Part shown: piece after piece, positions 57,184 to 64,000 of the stretch
How the letters are laid out: the number at the start of each line of letters is the position of its first letter
How positions within the stretch are numbered: the stretch's first letter is position 1
Source: Auricularia sp. M13
Lineage: Eukaryota; Basidiomycota; Agaricomycetes; Auriculariales; Auriculariaceae
Direction of reading: 5' to 3'
DNA: 64,000 bases
Assembly: GCA_037042915.1 (NCBI GenBank)
Contig: CM073196.1
Coordinates: forward strand, 1,798,001 to 1,862,000
Notes under the pieces: generated by a model
The model's input: only the letters and a program-made list of their open reading frames with translations
What the model was told of the DNA's origin: nothing
Database searches by the model: none
Program-made: the position numbers and the translations under genes

Positions 57184-59900
57184 TCAGTAAAGGTTGGCGT
57201 ACTCTTCAGCCTTGTTCAAAGCCTGGATCATCCCGACGACCTCCTTCCTCCGGTTGACGACGTATTCAGACTCCTTGAGGAGCTCATCCAAGACGTCGGG
57301 CTTGTAGAGCTCCTGTAGCAGCTCGGTTTGAAGGTCTTCCTTTGCATGTTGGACGAGCGTCAATGTGATAGCCTTAGGGACCATGTCGATCATCTCGCGC
57401 TTGACGATGTTGAAGTAGGAGTGGATGAGCAATTCTGGTGAGCGTAAGTGAAGGTTGAATCGCGCGAGCTGCGGTTATACTTACTGATGACTTCAGTTTC
57501 CATCGTCTCACGCTCGCTCAGCGCCTGCTGTGGCCGTATAACTGGCGGGGGAGCTTCCATGAGAGAGGCGCCCTTCTTCTTCTGCGTGGCAGCCTGCCCC
57601 TTGGCAAAGAACGAGCCGAAGAAAGACGTCTCTTCCTTCGCTTCCACATCGAGGTCCTTATTGTTGTTGATCAGTGCCTTGTTCGACTTCGGGTCCTGCA
57701 CAGTTTGGGGCTTTTGCGAGTTCATGCGTTCGGTTACGATGGCCATTGCCTACGAGCAGGACTTCATTAGCTTGTGAAGAGAAGAGTTCGATATAGGTAT
57801 ACCTTGTGGCCGTTGAGGAAGTCAGGGTGGGTTGTATTGACGTAGCATGCTTGCATGCTGCGAAATCCATGAGAATGATACTGTAGATCGCTGCCTCACG
57901 TCTCCTTTACCTGACAAGATCCGTAACCAGCTTGGTCGTCGGTTGCATGGCCTTCTTGAAGAAATTGATGACCACGGTATTGAAACGCTCCTTGAGCGCT
58001 GGATACCGGTTGAAAGCACGCTGCGGTAAAATGAGCTAGGGCTGTAGAAGAAACCGAACTGCATACCAGTTTGCCAAGGAGCTGGCTGAGGATGCGAATC
58101 AGCTCGTCGTATACGAGCTGGCAGCACTTCAACGACGGCTCCTCTAGTCTCTTGATTTGCTTCTTGACAATAACCTCAAACGCGGCAGTACCGACAAAGA
58201 GCGCGGGCGTAGAGCCCTGTACAAGCATCAGCGGATGTTCTGCATCGATCAATGTCCTGCCATACCGAGGAGTTGTATAGGAGAGTTCTAATGTCACCGT
58301 CCTTCACTTGGTCGAACGGGTCGATGGACTTGACACCGTTGTGGAAAAGCTCGTGGAATACAAAACTGATACGAGCACCACCGGAAAGCTCGTTGAGCGA
58401 TAAGTCAGCCGTGTTACCGTCGATCACGGTACGGAACTCGTTCGTAAATTCTGTAATGACAGAAAGGACGACGTTTCCGCCGCTGGTATCGCCCATGGGA
58501 CCGCCCAGAGTCTGCAACTCCGCGTTGTATCTTTGCAGCTGCTGGGTGATGCGGGCCTTGATGTCAGGCAGTGTGGCCTTAATGTGGTGCATGAGGATCT
58601 ATGGAGGAAACATGAGTGATCAGTTTTCCAGCATATAGGGTCGAGTAACATGCCTGGTTCAACCGTCGTGCAAGGTACGGTGTGCCGCAGTATTGGGCCT
58701 TGCTCTTGTATGCGGGGTGCGATTCGAAGAACTGACGCTCGGCTTCGAGTGCGCTTACGATCGTCTTGTTTGTCTCGATGTCGCGCTGCCCGCGGTTGAC
58801 GACCGGTACGTATCCAAGACGCAGGGGAATGACACGGCTTGCCAGGATGTCGACGACATCAGTACCCGGGTCCCTAGAAAGCCGCGTCAACGAAGGTACT
58901 GAGCTTCCGCGTCGTGGACGAACATCAAGTCAATCTTCGTGAGCACGCCGACTGTCCGCAGACCATCTGGGTCAACTTCACGAGCCATCTTGAGACCATC
59001 CGAGTTCGCCAAGTCCATGTTGCCAGGTGTAACAGCGAGAATGATACAAGCAGGTTTCGAGATGTACTTCATGAGCATATCACGAATCTGCTTCTCGATA
59101 TCGCGCGGCTGGTCTCCCACAGGGACCTTCGTCAAGCCAGGCAAGTCAACCAGTGTGAGCGTAACGACAGTCGGCGAGAATATCCGCAAGTTGATAGGTA
59201 TGGGCGAAATTCCTAGCGCATTTCCAGCCAAATAAGTCCACTTATCGTCATGTTCCAGACGCCAGAAACGCACCGGCGTTCTTGCCCGTCTTGGCTTCGG
59301 TGTCGCGGACGATTTCGTTGCGAATCTTTGGAACCGCGGTGCATCAGACCAGTTGCGAGTGGCATAGTGACAAGACACTGACCTCGTTGAAGTCGTAGAA
59401 CTTCTTGCCAGGCAAGTGCAAGAATTCGCCCCACTCGTTCTCGTTAATGTTGCCATTCGCCTTGTCAGCTGCTACCACGACGCGTCAGTCCCGCAGGCGA
59501 ACCGCCTTGGTTTTTGGTACACGCACGGGGAGCGCCATTGGCGGTATTGGCGGTTGCAGGCCTGTTGATAAGTTGCAGGACCTCGAAGGTACGTGAGCTC
59601 AAAGCCAAGGAAGCCAGTATCGTGCAACAACGCACCAACGGTCGTCGCGTGACAATGCCGGTTCCTCGAGGCAAGAAATCGCGGCCCACAATGTTCTACC
59701 ATGGCTCAGCTCGAGTGCACAAAGCGGTACAGAGGCCAGCACACCTCGAGCACGGAACTCTTGCCGCTACTCTGGCTACCCAGCACGCAGATTTGCGGCA
59801 GGTCGATGATAGACGCAGACGAGCCTATCGTCGAGAACACATCCTGCAGCTTGTTGATGATCGTAACAATTTCGAGTCCGAGACCAGCTTGGGTGCCCAT
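57184..59900 (-). CDS. VPS1: Dynamin-like GTPase VPS1
   Basis: Large GTPase that tubulates and cuts membranes in Golgi-to-vacuole traffic and peroxisome division. It starts [20 protein letters not shown] at 59900. GTPase motifs: G1 [12 protein letters not shown], then [20 protein letters not shown] (G2), G3 [19 protein letters not shown] and G4 VLTKIDLM. The middle domain has [46 protein letters not shown] and [15 protein letters not shown] variable insert with [12 protein letters not shown] replaces any PH domain. The GED runs from [20 protein letters not shown] to [10 protein letters not shown], stop 57184-57186. These blocks match the fungal Vps1 group rather than Dnm1. About ten short introns, all apparently in frame. 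Confidence 0.93.
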
Positions 59901-60205
59901 CGTGGCGGGGTCGTGCGTGCGGGTGTGGGTGAGGTCAAAGAGACGCGCAGCGAAACGTGCGGCTGGTTCAGGAAACTTCCGTCACTTTCAACCGTCGCGG
60001 AGGAAAATAGCACATCCCTGAACGCTGTCTCCTCGCTTTATGCCCGGACTGTGCAGCTAGGAATTCCTTGGGCTACTCAGGCGATATGCTTCACAGGGCT
60101 GCGCAGTACGCGGGGCGCGCAGCAAGAACACAGCTCGCCTCCGCTCAAGTCGAGTCACATTAAGTACAAAAGTCTCCATACAGGCACATGTTCATCATAG
60201 TCCGC
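59901..60205. other. Intergenic: VPS1 promoter and SERINC 3' end
   Basis: A 305-bp spacer between two minus-strand genes. A long plus-strand frame (59514-60200) crosses it but is antisense to VPS1 exons and has no conserved motif. No repeat or RNA gene is seen. Confidence 0.5.
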
Positions 60206-62131
60206 TTAGATATCTCCAAAGCTATAGTTTGTGTTAGTGTTAGGCATTTAACGAATGCAGCGGGAAGTTAACATACCGGTCTGGCAGGACCACAGGCGCG
60301 AGCAAGCTCCAAGCATAGAGCACGATGCATACCCAGCTTGACACAACTCGAATCCACATCGCAGTCTCCGAGCGACCAATATAGATGTCCTGGTTCGGGT
60401 CGGTATCGTCCGAACGCGACGTGGTGCGCAGAACGTTCCTGAAGCATGGTTAAAGACCGTTGCGGCCTGCGGCCGCAGGGCACTCACCAGTCAGTCAGGA
60501 GCATTGCAACATACATGGAGCCCATGACGAAGATGATGTGGAACCAGGAATACTATGAGCCCCTTAGAACGCGCTGCACGCGTGCAAGATGAATCGATAC
60601 GCACGTTGTAGCGGGTGCCTGTACGCTCATCGTCACGCTCTTCGCCGGTCGGGCCGTCATCTTCGTCATCGAGGTCATCCTCTTCGTCCAGCGCCGATGC
60701 CGGGATTGCACTGCGATACATCAGGTCTGGACGACCTAGCGAGGTAAGATTACGCACCCAGCTTCCACGGCAGCCAGAAGTGCCTGGTATCTAGGCGTCT
60801 CTGTGCGACCGGGCTGGGTCGTAATCAGGCCGTGAGTACTATGTCCGTCGGTGTCTATCGGTAATTGGATATTGCCATCCTTCTTGCGTCTGCCCACAAG
60901 TGCCCTGCTCTGAGTCGCCGCGCGACTGGTGGAGTAGGCGATGGCTACGAAGGTAAACAGTGCGCCGAGAACGAGCGTAGTGTTCTTCGTCGTGTCTACG
61001 GTGCCAGGTGTGTTCCTCCTAAGCGGGTTGCACTTGCCATCCATGTGGTTCGCAACGGCGCTCATGATCAAGTAGGTGCAGTAAGCCGCCACCATGCTCG
61101 CTTGCGCCAGCCCCGAGTGCGGGTTCGCTTCTTGAATGGTCGGGTGGACGCATAGGATGGTGATGACGACGCAGAGCGCGAGGTTAAACGAGATGAAGAA
61201 CCGATTCAGAGAGCAGTCTGCTCCTGCGAAGAAGCCGTACATGATGCCAGTCAATGTGATCACGGCAGCATAGAGACCGGCCGTAGAACCAATCAGGATC
61301 CATTTCCAGAGGCTGGAGTCGGACGCTTCCCACTTCTCAGTGCAAGTCTCGGACCAGGAGTGCGCAAAGTCGACGAGCAGGACGAGACCAAGGAGGATGA
61401 AGACAGTGGCTCCTATGACGGAAATGTAGTTGCCCCAGAAGATGAAGAAGCCGTTAGGGATGAAGAAGGTGACCACAGTGAGGACAAGCCACAGAAGAAC
61501 TTTCGGTCCCCACCAGCTAATCGGCTTCGCTCAGCATCGAGTAGGTAACAGCCGTCGCAGCCCAGACGTACCCATTCTGGATGGATGCACGCTTGTCACG
61601 AGTGTCTCTGACTCCAATCAGGAGTGCGCTCAGAATGGTGTGTAAGAGGACGAGCGCAAAACAGACGCGGTGAACCTGTGAGTGGCTGGTGAGCGGCTGC
61701 GCATTGGACTGGACCGTGGCATACAGCAAGAACGCCGTAACAGGATCCTTTTGCGCAGTCCATCCGGTTGTATTCTGGAGACCATTTCTGTAGCAAGCTG
61801 ATAGCGAATGGGGCCTTCATCATCCAGGCAAGCATTGAATTCAAGCTGAATATAATCTAAACGCGATGGGATATCAAGCCCGAGTTCGCCTGAGCGTAAT
61901 GAAAGAGACGCACAGCAAATCCTACGCGGGTCGCGATGGACGAGTTGCAGTTGCAGGACTTGAAGAACATGGACGCTGGAATGCGGAAACGTCATTCAGA
62001 CATTGGCCTTCCGACCGCATGCAGCTGGGCTCACCAGCCGTGCTCGTGAAGCAGAAAGCAAGTCCTGCGAGACATGAGCTGGCTACGGTGCCGAAGACAC
62101 CAGCCAGCGGCAGCGAAAGGAGCATGCCCAT
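60206..62131 (-). CDS. SERINC/TMS1 family multi-pass membrane protein
   Basis: Member of the serine-incorporator family; the yeast member is vacuolar Tms1, and animal members act as lipid scramblases. It starts MGMLLSLPLAGVFGTVASSC at 62131, then LNSMLAWMMKAPFAISLLQK, MDCAKGSCYGVLAV, FALVLLHTILSALLIGV, and FFIPNGFFIFWGNYISVIGA. Hydrophobic spans follow (WILIGSTAGLYAAVITLTGI, FNLALCVVITILCVHPTIQ, MVAAYCTYLIMSAVANH, VLGALFTFVAIAYSTSRAAT). The family C-terminal block is SWFHIIFVMGSMYVAMLLTD, WIRVVSSWVCIVLYAWSLLA and PVVLPDR, with a last mini-exon FGDI, stop 60206-60208. About ten membrane helices. An acidic loop (DEEDDLDDEDDG) lies before the last spans. It diverges from PRCC with 65 bp between starts. 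Confidence 0.92.
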
Positions 62132-62196
62132 GGTGCAAGGTCAAGCGGATTGTCTGCGGCGCAACTCCGATTCCACGCATCTTGACCTCGTACACC
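62132..62196. promoter_or_regulatory. Shared 65-bp divergent promoter, SERINC / PRCC
   Basis: Start codons of the two genes are separated by 65 bp on opposite strands. No TATA box is visible. Confidence 0.45.
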
Positions 62197-63333
62197 ATGC
62201 TGGGTCTTGTTTCTTACGGCAGCGACGACAGCGACGTTGAGGAGACAGTCACCAAGAAGGTTGCTGCTCCAAAGCCTCCGCCAGCGCCCAAGGCCAAGAA
62301 ACCCGTGCGCATCGTAGTTGACGCGCCTAAACGCGACCGGGAGCCCGACGCCGACGACGACGACGACAGACCTGCGAAGAAAAAGGCCAAGCTGCGGCCT
62401 GGTGCGGGCGTCTCGTCGCTGCTTTCCATGTTGCCCGCGCCAAAGGCCGCGGCTGCAGCTCCCCGCGAGCCTGAACGCATCCTGGGCGGCGCGGGATCAG
62501 GCTCAGGAATGTCAATCTCGCGCTCGGTGACCGTAGAAGAAGTAGAAGACGAAGGCGACCAAGACGCTGCCACACTTCTCGTTCCAACGTCAGTCAAGAA
62601 AGCAGCAGCCTCTAAGCCAAAGGAACCTGCTCGCGATTTCTTCTCGCTAGGAGGTATGATTGCGGTGGTACGGACGTACTACTTTGTTCACTCCCGTGGC
62701 AGAAACTAGTAACTCGCGGCTTCCCATCTTGCCGACGCCCAGCACCAGCACGAGCAGCACCGTGCAAATCTCATCCGCGCCAGAAATCAAAGAGTACGAG
62801 CCGCCTGAGCCCACTCCGAGCGATCCATACCCAGGCTACTACCAAATGCCGAACGGTCAATGGGGCGCCTACGACCCAGCGTACTATAAAACGTTCTGGG
62901 ACAAGTGGCAGAGGGCCGCAATGCCTCAACAAGAAGCAAAGGGCTTTGAGGGAGTTGACGGCAGCGATATTCAAACCGTCAGCGCTATGGATGAGATGGC
63001 CCGGGCACGCAAGGATATCGAGGCTGCCAAGTCGCTGACCAGAAACATTAAGACTGGGCCTAGTGCGCCAAACATGAACATCGCGGTGCGTATTGCTCAC
63101 TTTGTGAGTTTCTTCATGCTGAGGCGACACAGAAAGCTCCTGCTCGAGGTCTGGCCAACCAGAGGCATCAACTGTCTACACTCCTGTATGCTGCATACCA
63201 AAACAGGGAGCAGCTGGAGGAGCAGATTGCCGAAGGAAGGAGGAACCGCAAAGAGGCGGGAAACAAATACGGTGTGTGAATGCGTCTGCTCCTGTTTCGA
63301 GGTATGATTTAACGGGGTATCGCAGGCTTTTGA
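62197..63333 (+). CDS. PRCC-family (mitotic checkpoint/splicing-associated) protein
   Basis: Homologue of human PRCC, a nuclear protein that binds MAD2B and co-purifies with splicing factors. It starts MLGLVSYGSDDSD at 62197, the family N-terminus. Then come a basic Ala/Pro/Lys-rich stretch, acidic DADDDDDRPAKKKAKL, SSLLSMLPAPK, DFFSLG at the first intron, SRLPILPTPSTST, and PYPGYYQMPNGQWGAYDPAYY. The C-terminal block is RHQLSTLLYAAYQNREQLEE, GRRNRKEAGNKYG. Read without a splice it would stop at 63277-63279 (GV). A 51-nt GT-AG intron instead joins to GCTTTTGA, giving the usual family ending KYGF with the stop at 63331-63333. I prefer the spliced form. The last exon is then only 8 nt of coding sequence. 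Confidence 0.9.
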
Positions 63334-63372
63334 ACGGTTGTATACAAGTTGTAACATTGGCGCAGTGCATAT

Positions 63373-64000
63373 CTACTTCTTCCTCATGCCGACAAGGGTG
63401 GTCTGGTAAGGGTACTCGAAGACACCGTCCTGCTCGTTGATCCATGTCTTTGGTTCCTCCGCGATGATTTGCTTCACGCTCTCGACGACCTTGGCCTTCT
63501 CGTCATCGGGCAAAAGCGAAATAAAGCTCTTAGAGCAGACTCTGTCGACCACACGACTGGACGTAGTTGGAAGCGTGAACGCCCACAGACGCACTTCCTC
63601 TTTCTCGAAGAGGGTCTGATAGTTGGGGGTTGCGAAGGTCGCCTTCCACAAGCCAAGCCGGAACTGCGGGGTGCCTTGCTCGTGAACTTCGATGGTGTCG
63701 CGCAGCCTGGCCACCCAGGAGGCGGCGTCACTAGCACGCCATTTCAGTTTCTTATCGTGCGCGGTATTAAAGGGTCGGCTCACCGATCTTCCAGGTTCCA
63801 AATGAAGAATGCCACCCCGCCAGGCTTCAGAGCGCGTGCGATTTCAGCCATGGCGGCGTTGTAATCGGGACACCAGTGCCAAGCCTTGTGCTCCATGTTA
63901 GCACCATAGAGGATGCGAGGTATATGCAGTATCTACCTGGGCTACGATGACCGCGTCTGCCCAGCCATCGGGAGCGCCGGTTTGCTCGAATGTGCCCGCG
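63373..64000 (-). CDS. Class I SAM-dependent methyltransferase, C-terminal part
   Basis: Partial; the 5' end lies beyond 64000. Reading from the window edge: GTFEQTGAPDGWADAVIVAQ (end of motif II region with its Asp), intron, AWHWCPDYNAAMAEIARALK, PGGVAFFIWNLEDR, intron, DAASWVARLRDTIEVHEQG, FATPNYQTLFEKEEVRLWAF, and ERVCSKSFISLL-like VVDRVCSKSFISLLPDDEKA, ending PYQTTLVGMRKK, stop 63373-63375. The AWHW and LKPGG blocks place it with the small methyltransf_11 type enzymes that fungi hold in several copies (S. pombe C25B8.10-like). The substrate is unknown. The two introns join in frame. Confidence 0.82.

Noticed and set aside
59514-60200. A 228-codon plus-strand open frame over the VPS1 5' end
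   Set aside because: It is antisense to conserved VPS1 GTPase exons and has no homology.
1-64000. A coordinated new multi-gene system or biosynthetic cluster
   Set aside because: The genes are mostly single-copy housekeeping genes of unrelated pathways, with no core biosynthetic, toxin-antitoxin or defence genes grouped together.

Overview
This window is nuclear DNA from a filamentous basidiomycete, most likely an Agaricomycete. The evidence is compact, GC-rich, gene-dense sequence; nearly every gene is cut by many 45-60 nt GT-AG introns; and there is a run of conserved fungal housekeeping genes plus an AAA-ATPase-like gene of a type common in mushroom-forming fungi. I cannot name the species. 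Gene models come from reading conserved protein blocks across short introns, so exon edges are approximate unless a position is given.

Layout. 0.1-9 kb: nuclear cap-binding subunit CBP20 (-) diverging from a kinesin-1 heavy chain (+), then a Pumilio/PUF RNA-binding protein (+). 9-18.5 kb: a cyclin (-), a SIRT5-like sirtuin (-) diverging from the COPII scaffold SEC16 (+), then an ABC-ATPase pseudogene (+) split by a ~0.83 kb insertion. 18.5-31 kb, all minus: a very large protein I do not recognise, pyrroline-5-carboxylate reductase, elongation factor ELF1, and the TRAPPII subunit TRS120. 31-47 kb: DPM2 (+), TFIIIC subunit TFC4 (+), a DUF4211 protein (-), a giant tandem-C1-domain protein (+), a short multi-exon gene of unknown function (-) and an RRM protein (+). 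47-54 kb: TAF13 (-), an NSRP1-type splicing factor (-) diverging from CWC22 (+), and the inositol-phosphosphingolipid phospholipase C ISC1 (+). 54-64 kb: an AAA-ATPase-like protein (-), a poorly coding 1.26 kb gap, the dynamin VPS1 (-), a SERINC membrane protein (-) diverging from PRCC (+), and the 3' part of a methyltransferase (-).

The genes do not form one pathway. RNA processing (CBP20, PUF, CWC22, NSRP1, PRCC, RRM protein), transcription (ELF1, TFC4, TAF13) and membrane traffic (SEC16, TRS120, VPS1, kinesin-1) are well represented. Two patterns stand out. First, six divergent gene pairs have start codons only 46-137 bp apart, so they must share very short promoters. Second, at least ten otherwise healthy conserved genes carry apparent single-base deletions, often in short homopolymers. 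This looks like uncorrected long-read assembly error rather than gene decay. I found no rRNA, tRNA, CRISPR array or intact transposon, and no convincing new multi-gene system. The least explained items are the C1-domain giant, the 18.5-23.7 kb helical protein, the cryptic gene at 45.4-46.2 kb and the insertion inside the ABC gene.
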